Part shown: positions 28,572-39,900 of the stretch, in pieces | Layout of the letters: each line of letters begins with the position of its first letter | Position numbering within the stretch: position 1 is the stretch's first letter | Assembly: GCF_019457905.1 (NCBI RefSeq) | Contig: NZ_JAHZSV010000001.1 | Span: forward strand, 464,899-528,898 | DNA length: 64,000 nt | Reading direction: 5' to 3' | From: Flagellimonas abyssi | Lineage (GTDB): Bacteria; Bacteroidota; Bacteroidia; Flavobacteriales; Flavobacteriaceae | Notes under the pieces: generated by a model | Databases searched by the model: none | The model's input: the letters and a program-made list of their open reading frames with translations, nothing else | What the model was told of the DNA's origin: nothing | Made by a program: the position numbers and the translations under genes

Positions 28572-31500
28572 ATGGATAAAACATTACATTCATTCAAAAA
28601 GTGCTTATTCCTCATTTTGATATTGTTCATAAATTGGACAATTGGGGCACAAACCTTCGCCACTTCCATTGTAAGCGAAGATGAGGTCGACAACTCTTCA
28701 AATGCTATTGATGCCAACCTAGCTACCCAAGCAACTATTAGGGCAAGTTCAGGTCTTGCAGCCGGAATTGGTGCCTATGACGGGTACTTAGAACTGGAAT
28801 TTCCTTCCACTTTGTCATCCAACACACAGTCATTTGTAAAGATTGATACAGAAGATGACTTATTGCCTTCTCTATTGGGAGGGAGTTTAGGGGGATTATT
28901 GGCAGATATTCTAGGAACAGTGCTTATAGGCAATCAAGAATTTACGGTAACCATAAGTAATAATGGTGCCATGGTACTACAGCAATCATCAAGCGATGCC
29001 AATGCATTTTCCTCTGATCAACTTAGGGTGGTCACGGATGCCAACAATGACTTTTTTCTAGCCATATCTCCAAATGCGGATTACAATCGTATCAGAATCG
29101 ATAACCAAATAGGTGCCATCCTTGGGTTGTTCAATACACGGACTTTAGATGTATTCGGAGCGTTTTCTGGTAGTGATCCCAATGCATGCGGAACACCAAG
29201 CTACACTTCCTTTGACGGAAGCGGCATTTCCTTGGATCTACTGGGACTAGGAGGGGCTGGCGTTACAGATACACACTTGGCCATTGATAGTGACCCAAAC
29301 ACTGCTTCTGAGATAGGTCTTGGTGTTTTAGGGGTGGCTGCGAGTATCGAACAGACTGTTTATTTTGATTCTCTGTCACAGTCCGGGGATAATTTCTACG
29401 TTCAACTTGCCATTGACCCATCACTATTAAGTTTGGGATTGGCAGACAACATTCAGGTAATCGCACAAAATGGTTCGAACTCACCTACCTTTAACGGAAG
29501 CCTTTCCTCATTACTGGATTTAGACCTTTTAGGGCTTTTGGAAGGAGGTCAAATCGCTACCATACCTATAGACCCTACTGGTCAGGCCAATAGAATAACA
29601 CTTCGCCTATCATCGCTATTAAATGTTGACATTGCACAATCCATCAATCTATATGAGGTGTTCCGCGCTCCGGCATTGCCCGATTTGGATGCCGATTCAC
29701 AAGACGTGAGCATCTGTTCGGGGGAATCTGTTGATTTGGTCGCCACTACGGTTGGTGGCGCTGAGTTAAGATGGTACGATACCCAAACCGGAGGTACACT
29801 TTTGGCTACGGTAAATTCAGGTGATCCATACACAACCCCTGTTTTAACTTCCAGCACTACCTATTTTGTTGCTTCTGCAGATCCTGCGTGTCCAGAAGAA
29901 TCACCAAGAATTCCTGTAGAGGTAAATGTTGTGGATATTCCAACGGCCGCCGATATAGACATTTCTGGAGATGAATCACCCATATGTTCATCCAACGATG
30001 TGGTACTGATTCCTTCAAGTGATATTGATGGAACATACACTTGGTTTTTCGATGTCAATGCGACCACTGAAATTACCGATGGACTTACCGTTGGTTCGGT
30101 CACCTATTCCATTGACCCCCAAGATGGATCACTCACTATTACCGGATTGGATGAAGCTGGTAGCCCATACACCTATTTTGTACGAGTGACCGAATCATCC
30201 GCAGGCTGTGAAAATCCTGCTGGAGATCTGCAATCCGCAACAGTGGAAATTGTGGACTCGGGAGCAAGCATCTCCATAGATGCCACACCAGAAATTACAC
30301 TAGATATCCTGGCGGATATTTTTCAACTGGATCCTACATTTAACGTATCGGGAAGTATAAGTGGCGATGCCAGTCCTGGCGATGCCATTATTCTCAACGT
30401 AAATGGTCAAAGTTTCAATGGTGTCTTGGATGCCAATCTAGATTTCAGTGTAGACGTGAATGGTATAGACCTATCCTTGGATGCCAACAGCACCATTGAT
30501 TTATTTGTAGATGCCGGCCTATGTACGTTGACCGGGGGCATCGAAATCGACATCCCTGATTTGATCATCGATGATTTGGTTCAGACATTCTGCGCATCGG
30601 ACAATCCCACCCTACTGGATTTAGTGGTCAATGTAGACGATGTCGTCTTCTTTGACAGTCTGGATGCCGCCCTTGCCTTAGACCTCAACACGCCCTTGGT
30701 TGATGGCGAAGTATACTTTGCTGGAATCTTGGACGTTCCCATTGAAGTACTGGTGCGTGTAGGCATTTCAGTAAACCTTATTGATCCCCCAGCTCCAACC
30801 ACTAGCGAAACTGAGCAAACTTTTTGTGCAAGTGAGAATGCAACCTTGGCCGACCTTCAAGTCAACGAATCCAGTGTTCTGTTCTATTCGGATGCCGAAG
30901 GAAATAATCTTCTTGACCCTTCCACACCACTTGTAGACCAAGACTCCTATTTCGTTTCCAATGTAAGTCCAGAAGGCTGCGAAAGTACATCGTTATTGGA
31001 AATATCCGTAGTGGTGGAAGAAGGAGAGCCCATTACCCTCAGCGGCCAATCCGAAGATACATGTCTGAATGAAGAATACACCTATACTACCGAAAGTGGT
31101 AAACAAAATTACTCCTGGACCGTTACCGGAGGAGCAGTTGTTGACGGTGGCGGCACATCCGATGACTTTGTTTCTGTTACTTGGAACAGCCTTGAGAACA
31201 ATTCTGTAAGTGTAGCATATGACGACCCTATTTCTTGTACATCTACAGATTCATTTCAATTGGATGTTGAAACCATAGAATGTGGGGAGGTATTGGATGA
31301 GGAGTTTTGCCTACGGGTCTACAATGAATTTTCTCCCAACAATGACGGCTTCAACGATTTCTTTGAAATTGAATGCATTGAAGACTACTCCAATACCATT
31401 GAAGTTTTTAACAGGAATGGGAATACTGTGTTCAAAGCGGTCGATTATCGTAACACTTGGGACGGTATAGCAAATGTGAACGGAATCCTGAACAAAGGAG

Positions 31501-31589
31501 ACCATCTTCCTTCAGGAACATATTATTATGTGATCAACATTCCAGAACTGGACCGGAATCTTGTAGGCTGGTTACAACTCGCCCGATAG
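28572..31589 (+). CDS. type IX secretion cargo with Ig-like domains and type-B C-terminal sorting domain
   Basis: This is a 1005-residue secreted surface protein. A signal peptide (SFKKCLFLILILFINWTIGAQ) is followed by two related acidic, Leu/Asp-rich beta domains up to about residue 360, then Ig-like CHU_C-associated domains; two of them open alike (QTFCASDNPTLLDL and QTFCASENATLADL, about 115 residues apart). The last about 90 residues (YNEFSPNNDGFNDFFEIECI, YRNTWDG, LPSGTYYYVINIP) are the gliding-motility/type-B sorting domain that targets proteins to the type IX system. A PorP/SprF-like gene follows after 30 bp, the usual partner of type-B cargo. The function of the body (adhesion or matrix) is inferred. 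Confidence 0.88.
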   Translation: MDKTLHSFKKCLFLILILFINWTIGAQTFATSIVSEDEVDNSSNAIDANLATQATIRASSGLAAGIGAYDGYLELEFPSTLSSNTQSFVKIDTEDDLLPSLLGGSLGGLLADILGTVLIGNQEFTVTISNNGAMVLQQSSSDANAFSSDQLRVVTDANNDFFLAISPNADYNRIRIDNQIGAILGLFNTRTLDVFGAFSGSDPNACGTPSYTSFDGSGISLDLLGLGGAGVTDTHLAIDSDPNTASEIGLGVLGVAASIEQTVYFDSLSQSGDNFYVQLAIDPSLLSLGLADNIQVIAQNGSNSPTFNGSLSSLLDLDLLGLLEGGQIATIPIDPTGQANRITLRLSSLLNVDIAQSINLYEVFRAPALPDLDADSQDVSICSGESVDLVATTVGGAELRWYDTQTGGTLLATVNSGDPYTTPVLTSSTTYFVASADPACPEESPRIPVEVNVVDIPTAADIDISGDESPICSSNDVVLIPSSDIDGTYTWFFDVNATTEITDGLTVGSVTYSIDPQDGSLTITGLDEAGSPYTYFVRVTESSAGCENPAGDLQSATVEIVDSGASISIDATPEITLDILADIFQLDPTFNVSGSISGDASPGDAIILNVNGQSFNGVLDANLDFSVDVNGIDLSLDANSTIDLFVDAGLCTLTGGIEIDIPDLIIDDLVQTFCASDNPTLLDLVVNVDDVVFFDSLDAALALDLNTPLVDGEVYFAGILDVPIEVLVRVGISVNLIDPPAPTTSETEQTFCASENATLADLQVNESSVLFYSDAEGNNLLDPSTPLVDQDSYFVSNVSPEGCESTSLLEISVVVEEGEPITLSGQSEDTCLNEEYTYTTESGKQNYSWTVTGGAVVDGGGTSDDFVSVTWNSLENNSVSVAYDDPISCTSTDSFQLDVETIECGEVLDEEFCLRVYNEFSPNNDGFNDFFEIECIEDYSNTIEVFNRNGNTVFKAVDYRNTWDGIANVNGILNKGDHLPSGTYYYVINIPELDRNLVGWLQLAR

Positions 31590-31619
31590 TCCAAATATTA
31601 AAAATCAATTCCATCAATT

Positions 31620-32543
31620 ATGATAAAGAACATTCAATATAAAATGGTTGCTTCTCTGTGCATAGTCTTGGCTCACTTTGGCACAAAAGCACAGCAAGCT
31701 CCACAGTACACTCAGTATATGTACAATACCACTGTACTCAATTCCGGATATACCGGTACATCTGCCAACTTTGAGGCAAATGTTCTGTACCGTTCACAAT
31801 GGGTAGGTTTGGATGGGGCTCCGGAAACCCAATCCTTTACCGTTCAGGGAAGGACTGGTGAAAAAATAGGGCTCGGATTAACAGCGATCAACGACAATAT
31901 CGGAGCGTCCAACAATGTTCGCGTCAACGGCCATTTTGCTTATGAACTTACCACTGGGGCAACCACAAAACTATCCCTTGGAATCAATGCAGGTGCCGAT
32001 ATTCTAAGCATTGACTGGTCCAAAGGAGTCTTTAATGATGATTTGGACCCTGTTTTTAGCGAAAATCTGAACAAGACAAGGCCCATCGTCGGGTTTGGGG
32101 CATTCTTTTATAGCGACCATTGGTACTTGGGAGCTTCAACAGATAACTTTCTGAACTCAGAAATATACAATGATGATGACCGGGAAGTAACCGATAGAAA
32201 AAGTCAATATTATTTTATGGGAGGCTATGTGTTTGACCTATCCCCATCCTTAAAGTTCAAGCCTGCACTGCTTACAAAACACATAGCAGGTGCACCCTTA
32301 ACGGTAGACATCTCGGCCAACTTTTTGATTCAGGAAAAAGTGAACCTTGGTCTGGCCTACAGATACGACGATGCACTAAGTGCATTGGCCGGTTTTCATT
32401 TAAGCAGCAAGTTCTTTATCGGTTATGCCTATGATTACTCTTTAACAGGACTCGAAAACTATAATGATGGGTCCCATGAGATCATTCTAAAGTTTACCGT
32501 TTTTGATAGAAGCAAAAGAGCATTATCACCCCGATTTTTTTAA
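31620..32543 (+). CDS. PorP/SprF family type IX secretion membrane protein
   Basis: This is a 307-residue outer-membrane protein of the PorP/SprF family, which helps present or anchor type-B cargo on the cell surface. A signal peptide (ending GTKAQQ) is followed by the family opening APQYTQYMYNTTVLNSGYTG and YRSQWVGLDGAPETQSF, then amphipathic beta strands and LNLGLAYRYDD-like segments. It lies between the cargo gene (30 bp) and the OmpA-family gene (11 bp), forming the typical cargo-SprF-OmpA trio. It is probably a dedicated paralogue, not the housekeeping PorP. Confidence 0.92.
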   Translation: MIKNIQYKMVASLCIVLAHFGTKAQQAPQYTQYMYNTTVLNSGYTGTSANFEANVLYRSQWVGLDGAPETQSFTVQGRTGEKIGLGLTAINDNIGASNNVRVNGHFAYELTTGATTKLSLGINAGADILSIDWSKGVFNDDLDPVFSENLNKTRPIVGFGAFFYSDHWYLGASTDNFLNSEIYNDDDREVTDRKSQYYFMGGYVFDLSPSLKFKPALLTKHIAGAPLTVDISANFLIQEKVNLGLAYRYDDALSALAGFHLSSKFFIGYAYDYSLTGLENYNDGSHEIILKFTVFDRSKRALSPRFF

Positions 32544-32554
32544 AAAACCGCATC

Positions 32555-34504
32555 ATGAAAAAAATAATACTACTTATAGTTCTCGGTTACTCAATAGCGG
32601 GCCTCGCCCAGAGCAAACTGGATAGGGCCGATCAATACTTCGATGAGTTCAAGTTCGAAAAAGCAATTGCACTTTACAATGATCTTGCTTCCGAAAGCAG
32701 AAAAACCTCCATTCACGTAATCCAGCGTTTGGCGGATGCCCATTTTAATATGAGCGAATACCAGAATGCGAAGGATTGGTACGTGAAACTCTATACCATA
32801 CAAGGACAAAATGTTGGCGAAAGCAACATTATAAAACTTGTGCAATGTTTAAAAGCCAGTATGGAACCCGAAAAAGCGGATCAGTTGCTCAAGGACTTTT
32901 ATTCTTCCGATCAAGATAGGTTGAACATGATTCTGGCACAAAAGGAACAATTGGAAAGTCTTAAGGAAGAAAATCCAAAGTTCGAAATCAAAAAATTGGC
33001 ATTTAACAGTAAAAAATCCGATTTCGCCCCGGCAATGTTCAACGATATGCTCGTTTTTGCTTCGGCAAGGGATACCCTTAGGTCCAGCGGTAAAATTTAC
33101 CCTTGGAACAATCAACCCTATCTGGATGTGTACCTGACCAACCCGAACGTTGCTGATTATATTCCAGAAAAGTTCTTGGACAATATGGACTCGGATTTCC
33201 ACGACTCCAATGTAGCCTTCGCCCCAGGGTCACAGACCGTATATTTTACCCGAAACTACATTAAAAAGAACAAGTTGAACGCCAACAACGATGGCCTATC
33301 CAATATGCAGATATTAAAAGGTAGTATTTATCAGAACAAGCTTATAGAGGTTACATCACTCTCGTTCAATAGTAAAAATTACTCCTGCGGCCATCCTGCA
33401 ATAAGCCCTGACGGTAAATTCTTATACTTTACCTCTAATATGCCCGGAGGATATGGGCACAGTGATATTTATATGGTAGAACTCGGAATGGACGGGGATG
33501 CCATATCACCACCAAAAAATTTGGGAAAACAGATAAACACCAAGGGACGTGAAATGTTCCCCTTTGTTGATGGTGACACCCTCTATTTTTCTTCCGATGG
33601 GCATTATGGCCTTGGTGGATTGGATGTTTTCGGCTCCGCCATATTATCTGAAAACAAGTTTGAATTGCCCACTAATTTAGGGGAACCAATCAATGGAAAC
33701 ATGGATGACTTCTCACTCATCTACAATACTAAAAAAGACCTTGGTTTTTTTGCATCCAACCGATTCGGGGGTGCTGGGGATGACGATATTTACCAAATCA
33801 ATAAGGCCAAACCAGTGGACTGCCTAGTATATTCCGGCTATGTCTTGAACAAAAATACAGGGGATCCCATACCTCTTTCCAAAATTGAACTTTACGATGG
33901 CGCAACTGGATTTGTAAGTGCGCTTCAAACAGATGAGAATGGCTATTTTAACATCACCCTGCCCTGTAACAAGGAGAATAAACTTGTATTCTCCAAACCC
34001 CGTTTCACCAAAGAGGAAGTAAGCATCATTACCGGAGAAAATCCTCAAGAACCCTCCGAGGAAAATATGATCTACCTCACTCCTTTTGAAAGCCTGGTTG
34101 TAAAGGAAGGAGACGTTGAAAAAATTAAGGTCAATCCCATTTATTTTGAATATGACAAATCGGATATCACCCCTAGAGCAGAAATAGAGCTGGAAAAAGT
34201 GCTCTACGCCATGAGGGAGTTTCCAGGCATCAAAATAAAGATCGAATCCCATACCGATTCCAGAGGTAGTGACCAATATAATTTTAAGCTATCGGACGAT
34301 AGGGCAAAATCGACCATGAGATATTTAATATCCAAGGGCATAGACCATGATAGAATCGTAAGCGCCGATGGTTATGGGGAATATCGATTAAAAAATAGAT
34401 GTTCCAACGGTGTCAAATGCAGTGAACAAGAACATTTACTCAATAGACGTTCAGATTTTATCATCGTTGAAAAAAATGAAAGTCTAGAGAACGTCCAAAG
34501 ATAA
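32555..34504 (+). CDS. OmpA-family protein with TPR, PD40 and carboxypeptidase-regulatory-like domains
   Basis: This is a 649-residue envelope protein. A signal peptide (MKKIILLIVLGYSIAGLAQ) is followed by TPR-like helices (about 25-150), a PD40/WD40-like beta-propeller (about 150-430, with HPAISPDGKFLYFTSNMPGGYG and MFPFVDGDTLYFSSDGH), a carboxypeptidase-regulatory-like beta sandwich (about 430-520) and a C-terminal OmpA domain (YFEYDKSDITPRAEIELEK, ESHTDSRGSDQYN, NRRSDFIIV) that would bind peptidoglycan. Such proteins resemble PorE and usually accompany SprF-like proteins next to type-B cargo. It is followed by a strong terminator, so it ends the operon. Confidence 0.9.
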   Translation: MKKIILLIVLGYSIAGLAQSKLDRADQYFDEFKFEKAIALYNDLASESRKTSIHVIQRLADAHFNMSEYQNAKDWYVKLYTIQGQNVGESNIIKLVQCLKASMEPEKADQLLKDFYSSDQDRLNMILAQKEQLESLKEENPKFEIKKLAFNSKKSDFAPAMFNDMLVFASARDTLRSSGKIYPWNNQPYLDVYLTNPNVADYIPEKFLDNMDSDFHDSNVAFAPGSQTVYFTRNYIKKNKLNANNDGLSNMQILKGSIYQNKLIEVTSLSFNSKNYSCGHPAISPDGKFLYFTSNMPGGYGHSDIYMVELGMDGDAISPPKNLGKQINTKGREMFPFVDGDTLYFSSDGHYGLGGLDVFGSAILSENKFELPTNLGEPINGNMDDFSLIYNTKKDLGFFASNRFGGAGDDDIYQINKAKPVDCLVYSGYVLNKNTGDPIPLSKIELYDGATGFVSALQTDENGYFNITLPCNKENKLVFSKPRFTKEEVSIITGENPQEPSEENMIYLTPFESLVVKEGDVEKIKVNPIYFEYDKSDITPRAEIELEKVLYAMREFPGIKIKIESHTDSRGSDQYNFKLSDDRAKSTMRYLISKGIDHDRIVSADGYGEYRLKNRCSNGVKCSEQEHLLNRRSDFIIVEKNESLENVQR

Positions 34505-34583
34505 TGTAAGCGGTAATCCAATTGTGGCCATGAATGATTTTGAAATTTTAAATTAAAGGTCAATCCTCATAATTCCCCTAGTC

Positions 34584-34620
34584 AAAACCAAGTATCCATA
34601 GTTTGTGGGTACTTGGTTTT
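34584..34620 (+). terminator. intrinsic terminator after the type IX trio
   Basis: An 11-bp stem, AAAACCAAGTA with TACTTGGTTTT, with a short inner CC/GG pairing, ends in a T-run. It lies 80 bp after the OmpA-family stop and 86 bp before the aminotransferase start. Confidence 0.75.
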
Positions 34621-34705
34621 ACTTTTGGCAAATATCCACTACCTTCACACATTACAATTACGCAAAGAGACACCCATATTTCTTTACGTTAAAAACCAAC
34701 CTTGC

Positions 34706-35584
34706 ATGCTGCCAAAAGGAAATTTTCCCGAAAAAGTCTTTTTGAATGGAGAAATCGTATCTGCCGAGGATGCCAAAATATCGGTTTTTGATCGAGGTTT
34801 TTTATTTGGAGACGGCATTTACGAAGTTATGGTACAATTGGAGAACGGAATATTCTACAAAAAGGCCCACTTGGACCGATTACAGGACAATTTGAACAAA
34901 ATAGGTATCTCCTACGATGTCAAAAATATTGATGACGCATTGGAACCACTGCTAAAAGCCTCGGGGCTCACGGAAAAATCTTGTTTGATCTATATGCAAG
35001 TAACCCGTGGAACGGCTCCAAGAAAACATTCCTACCCAAAAGATGTTCCTGCAAGCGTGATGATGTATGCGCTGCCCTATGCGCTTCCCCTCATCAACCC
35101 AAAACATATGAAAGCCATTTTAGCACCTGATTTTAGATGGCATCGATGTGATATCAAATCCATCTCCCTTCTGGGAAATATTATGGCCAATGAAGCTGCA
35201 ATGAATGATTTGGCCGATGAAGCTACGTTGGTACGTGATGGTATGATTTCGGAGGGCTCGCACACCAACATCTTTTTTGTAAAGAATGGAACCGTGATCA
35301 CCCACCCTGCTGACAATCATATTTTGAACGGTATTACTAGGATGATTGTACTGGAACTTTCCCAAAATCTTGATATTCCAGTAATAGAAAGGCCTATTGC
35401 CGAAGACGAAATTGAACACATGGACGAAGCATTTTTTACAGGTACAACGACCCAAATTGCATCCATTGCCATATTAGGTGAGCATCGATTTTATGAAAAC
35501 GGCAATATTGGCAAAACAACAAAAAGACTCCAAGAGACATTTGCCAAACTAAGAACCATGGACACATCTCAATCAAAACTCTAA
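34706..35584 (+). CDS. class IV aminotransferase, D-amino-acid transaminase-like
   Basis: This is a cytoplasmic PLP enzyme of 292 residues. I start it at ATG 34706 (MLPKGNFPEKVFLNGE); a longer frame overlaps the terminator and is rejected. Family marks are ISVFDRGFLFGDGIYEVM, the catalytic Lys in RCDIKSISLLGNIMANEAA, EGSHTNIFFVKNG and EAFFTGTTTQIASI. The Lys context resembles D-alanine aminotransferases more than branched-chain enzymes, so interconversion of D-amino acids and 2-oxo acids for wall synthesis is likely. It is followed 37 bp later by an M20 peptidase gene. Confidence 0.86.
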   Translation: MLPKGNFPEKVFLNGEIVSAEDAKISVFDRGFLFGDGIYEVMVQLENGIFYKKAHLDRLQDNLNKIGISYDVKNIDDALEPLLKASGLTEKSCLIYMQVTRGTAPRKHSYPKDVPASVMMYALPYALPLINPKHMKAILAPDFRWHRCDIKSISLLGNIMANEAAMNDLADEATLVRDGMISEGSHTNIFFVKNGTVITHPADNHILNGITRMIVLELSQNLDIPVIERPIAEDEIEHMDEAFFTGTTTQIASIAILGEHRFYENGNIGKTTKRLQETFAKLRTMDTSQSKL

Positions 35585-35621
35585 AGTTTACTCTTTGAAA
35601 CGAACCACTAAAACTTCAATT

Positions 35622-36911
35622 ATGAAACAAATCACCTTAGGCCTAGTTTTGACGTTTGCTTTATTTGGCAATACAATGATGGCTCAAGAAATCGAAAAAA
35701 AATATTCCAAAGAAGTAGAACGCTTGACCAAGAAAAAAGAGGTCGGGCAAGCTTTTGATATTATAAGGTCACAAAAAGACCAGACCACTCAAGACCTGAT
35801 TACCTTGACCGAGGTCTTGGCCCCTCCATTTATGGAAGATGAAAGAGGCAAAGTATTTGCCAAGATGCTGGAAGAAGCTGGGGTAGACAGCTTATGGACA
35901 GATAAAGTTGGAAATGTTATCGGATTACGGAAAGGAACTTCTGGTGAGCCAGGCTACGTGGGTGTTGACGCTCACTTGGACGTTGTTTTCCCCGAAGGAA
36001 CGGATGTTACCGTGAAAAAGGTCGGAGATACCCTTAAAGCACCTGGAATTGGTGATGATACCCGAGGGCTGGCCATGCTCATAAGTATGCTTAAGGCCAT
36101 GAACAAATCTGGAATAAAAACCGAAAAAGACCTGCTTATTGTTGGGTCTGTTGGCGAAGAAGGTCTCGGTGACCTCCGTGGCATGAAATATATGTTCAAT
36201 GAATCCGGATTGGATATTGATTCATGGATAGCTATTGATGGGGGAAGTCTCGGCAGGATAAGCAATGCTGGATTGGGCTCCAAAAGGTATAAATTGCTCA
36301 TCAAAGGAAAAGGTGGCCATTCTTGGGGGGCTTTTGGACTCGCCAATCCTCATCATGCTTTGGGAAAAGCCATCGATATCTTTTCAAAAAATGCTTGGGA
36401 ATATACTTCTGGCGACATTACGAAAACAAGTTTCAATGTGGGCCGGATCGGTGGAGGAACTTCGGTCAATTCCATTCCATTTGAATCGTGGATGGAGGTG
36501 GACATGAGGGCCATTGACCCTAAAAATCTTGATGAAATCGAAATCATTTTTAAGGAATCCGTGAAAAAAGCAATTACAGCTTATAATGCCAGCGGTGTGC
36601 GAGGGAGAGTTACTTACGAACTTATTAAAATTGGCGACAGGCCATCGGGAGAATTGCCAGCTTCGCTGCCCTTGGTCCAGAGAACCATGGCCGCTACCAA
36701 GTTCTTTGGGGAAACCCCGAGACTGGGGCGTGGTTCCACCAACATCAACATCCCTGTTGCCAAAGGAATACCTGCGGTGTGCATTGGCCGAGGCGGACAA
36801 GGTGGTGGGGCCCATTCCCTACACGAATGGTACTTGAATGATGAAGAAGGAGATGAGTCTATTCAACTAGCCTTATTGATTACATTGGCTCAAGCAGGCC
36901 TTAGCAAATAG
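35622..36911 (+). CDS. exported M20-family metallopeptidase (peptidase T-like)
   Basis: This is a 429-residue zinc peptidase. I start it at ATG 35622, which gives the signal peptide MKQITLGLVLTFALFGNTMMAQ. The metal-binding marks are VDAHLDVVFPEG, GIGDDTRGLAML, VGSVGEEGLGDLRGM and, near the C-terminus, GGGAHSLHEWYLND; the dimerisation lid domain is in between (about residues 215-340). These enzymes release amino acids from di- or tripeptides; this one acts in the periplasm. It follows the aminotransferase by 37 bp. The bidirectional hairpin at 36921-36958 follows it. Confidence 0.88.
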   Translation: MKQITLGLVLTFALFGNTMMAQEIEKKYSKEVERLTKKKEVGQAFDIIRSQKDQTTQDLITLTEVLAPPFMEDERGKVFAKMLEEAGVDSLWTDKVGNVIGLRKGTSGEPGYVGVDAHLDVVFPEGTDVTVKKVGDTLKAPGIGDDTRGLAMLISMLKAMNKSGIKTEKDLLIVGSVGEEGLGDLRGMKYMFNESGLDIDSWIAIDGGSLGRISNAGLGSKRYKLLIKGKGGHSWGAFGLANPHHALGKAIDIFSKNAWEYTSGDITKTSFNVGRIGGGTSVNSIPFESWMEVDMRAIDPKNLDEIEIIFKESVKKAITAYNASGVRGRVTYELIKIGDRPSGELPASLPLVQRTMAATKFFGETPRLGRGSTNINIPVAKGIPAVCIGRGGQGGGAHSLHEWYLNDEEGDESIQLALLITLAQAGLSK

Positions 36912-36920
36912 CATATAAAT

Positions 36921-36958
36921 AAACATGGTTTGCTCACTCAAAAGGGCAAACCATGTTT
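36921..36958. terminator. bidirectional terminator between convergent genes
   Basis: A perfect 13-bp stem, AAACATGGTTTGC with GCAAACCATGTTT, around a 12-nt loop lies between the M20 peptidase (plus) and the VCBS gene (minus). T-runs flank it on both sides. Confidence 0.8.
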
Positions 36959-36979
36959 ATCTAGTTTCAACTAAAAAGT

Positions 36980-39900
36980 TTATTTTGTTTTGGTAAAAAC
37001 CAAAGCTTTGCCCCTATTTTGCGTTACCACAATGTAAGGGTCTCCTCCTCCAGCTCTTTCCACCTGTACCATATCCTTAGCGTCTCCGGTAACTTTAAAA
37101 CCACTTTCCTCGGCATTCTTAAATTCAAAACCTCCTTTGTTATCGCCAAGCAATATTCCTCCATTGAAAGCATCATACCTTCCAATGAAAGCCTCATTGC
37201 CAAAATCGTTCCCTATCATTAGAATGTCGGTCGCAGTGTTTCCTGCATTAGTGGTTATCATACATTTGATTGGTGCCGATTGTGTCTCCCAAGGAAGTTT
37301 CCCCATTTTAAATTGTCCAGTTCCATCATTTTCAAAATAGGTGGTTTGGTCATGGTTCGCCATGAGTTCCTCCGCTCCTTCGAGCTGTTCTGGAGTGAAC
37401 AGGTTATCCTTTGTAGTTTTGGCATACTCCCTAAAATAGTTGAATTTTTTCCTGAACAGGGGACTTTGTCCTATTAGATCACCCCAAAAATTAACTGGAT
37501 AGGGGTTGTAAACGGTATCGCCAAAATTGCCCTTAAAGTAAGCGAACATTACAGGGTCAATGGCCCCATTATTATCAAAATCTTTAGCCAACATGGTAAC
37601 CGGTCTTTCCTGTGATGGTTGGTAAAAATTGTTTTTTCCTAAGTTTCCAGCAATCAAATCCACATCTCCGTCATTATCAAAATCTTGGGCCAAAACGCAT
37701 TCCCACCATCCGGAAAGTTGTTGCATCCCGGTTTGATCCATCCTTTGAAAAGAGTCTTTTTTATTTATAAAAACGGTCACGGGCATAAACTCTCCCACCA
37801 AAATCAAATCCTTTAAATCATCATTGTTTAAATCGGCCCATTTGGCATCGGTGACCATCCCTGGTTTTCTAAGTTCTTTACTATAGGCATCGGTCACATC
37901 GACCAGGTTTCCCTTTTCGTTTTTTAACAGATAGCAATCATCTGGCTTGGGATACTGGGAAAATGGAGTGCGTCCTCCAACAAATAGGTCAACATAGCCG
38001 TCGCCATCAAAATCCTCCGCTTCCACTACGGAACCACTTGAATTTATTTTTGGCAATTTATCCGTTGATCTTTCGAATTTTCCATTTCCTTGATTGATCA
38101 TAAGATAATCTTGATAGTACGGTGAGTCCATATCAAATTCGTTACTGCCTGCTACCATGTATATATCTAGGTCTCCATCGTTGTCCAGATCAAAAAGGGA
38201 AATACTTGTTTCCTCTCTTTTTTTACTGGCCTCATCTTCAAATAGAGCCGTACCTTTAAAGGTCCCATCTGAATTTTGGGTAAAGATCATAGGTGAGTAT
38301 CCTGATGAACTACCAATAATAAAATCCTCAAAACCATCCCCATTGATATCTCCCTTTGCCAATCGTGGACCATTCTGGGTAAGTTTGTGCGGCAGTGTCG
38401 GCTGTACGTAAAAATCGGCCTTATCGGTTTCTTCATGAACATAGCTGACCCCAATCTGGTCAGAAATTTCCTGATATATTGGCTCGGTTTGTTTAGGAGC
38501 CAGAGGAAATGCCAGCTCTTGTCGGTCTATGGATTTGGACTCGCTATGATCAATGGTCAACTTTTGATTGACCTCTATATTTTTTATTGTTTGATATCTC
38601 CCATCTGGCCATAACACTTCGAGCGATTCTATTGTTTTTTGCGATCCAAGACCAAAGTGTGCCATACTTTCCACAGTGGATAGGTACCCCCTATTCAACT
38701 GATGCTCATAATACTGGAAAGTTCCATCTGCAAACCGAACCGCCACTTTTGTACCAAGACCTGCGGTATTGGGTTTTGGCCCTTTTAGGTTTAGTTGCAG
38801 GTAATTGTTGGTTCCTGTTTGCTTACTTTCCAAATTATTCTTGAACAAGAACGCCTCATCATTAATGTTGCTCACTACATAGTCCAAATCGCCATCACCA
38901 TCCAAATCGACAAATGCTGCACCATTTGAAAATGATGGTATGCTTAAGCCCCATTCTTTGCCTACGTCCTTAAATTGCCCATCACCTTCATTGCGGTAAG
39001 CGTAGTTTGGTATTTTCACAACAGGGATGGAATCCAAGATTTGGGCCGTGCTCAAATACTTTTGTACATTAAAATTGAACTCACCAAAATCGAGATCGGT
39101 TATATCCCTTGGGAAGCCATTGGTAATCAATAAGTCTTTGCGACCATCGTTATCGGCATCAACAAAAAGTGGCGACCAACTCCAATCTGTTTTGGCGACA
39201 CCTGCCATAAGGCCAATTTCGCTGTATGGCATGTTGGGACCTTGACCCATTTGAAGCATGTTACGCATATACTGGTAGTCGTAACCATACCTATCGTTCA
39301 TGTAGTAATCGTTATAATTTGTTGCCTTGATGGTGGTCTTTAATCTATAATTTGTTTCACCGAGCATATCCAAAGTGAGAATATCCAAGTAACCATCGTT
39401 GTTAAAGTCGGCAACATCGGACCCCATGGAAAATTTGCTTTGGTGTTTTACATATTCCCCAATTTTATCGGTAAACGTTCCATCTCCGTTGTTTATATAG
39501 AGGATATCGTTGCTCAAGTAATCATTGCTTACATAAATATCGGGCCATCCATCGTAATTGAGGTCGGATACGGCAACACCCAGTCCATAACCTTCAATGG
39601 TAATACCAGCCTCCAATGTTACATCGGTAAAAGTGTTGTCGCCGTTGTTACGATAAAGACGGTCGTTACTTAAGGACGAACCGTCGGTTATTTTTTCTCT
39701 GTAATTGGCAGGTAAAATATGTATGTCCACATTATTAAGTACATAAAGATCCAAGAGGCCATCTTTGTTGTAATCAATAAATGCAGCGTTCATGCTGTTA
39801 CCTGTATCTGCCACGCCATACTCTTCTGCCATTTCCTTGAAAATGGGAACGCCCTTATCATCAACACCTTGGTTGATGTACAATATATTGGCCTTTTCTT

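Noticed and set aside
30200..31050. Repeat array or CRISPR within the type IX cargo gene
   Set aside because: The similarity is protein-level duplication of Ig-like domains; no short direct repeats with spacers.
32555..34504. Naming the OmpA-family gene porE
   Set aside because: Domain order is similar, but its position beside a type-B cargo suggests a paralogue, not the core component.
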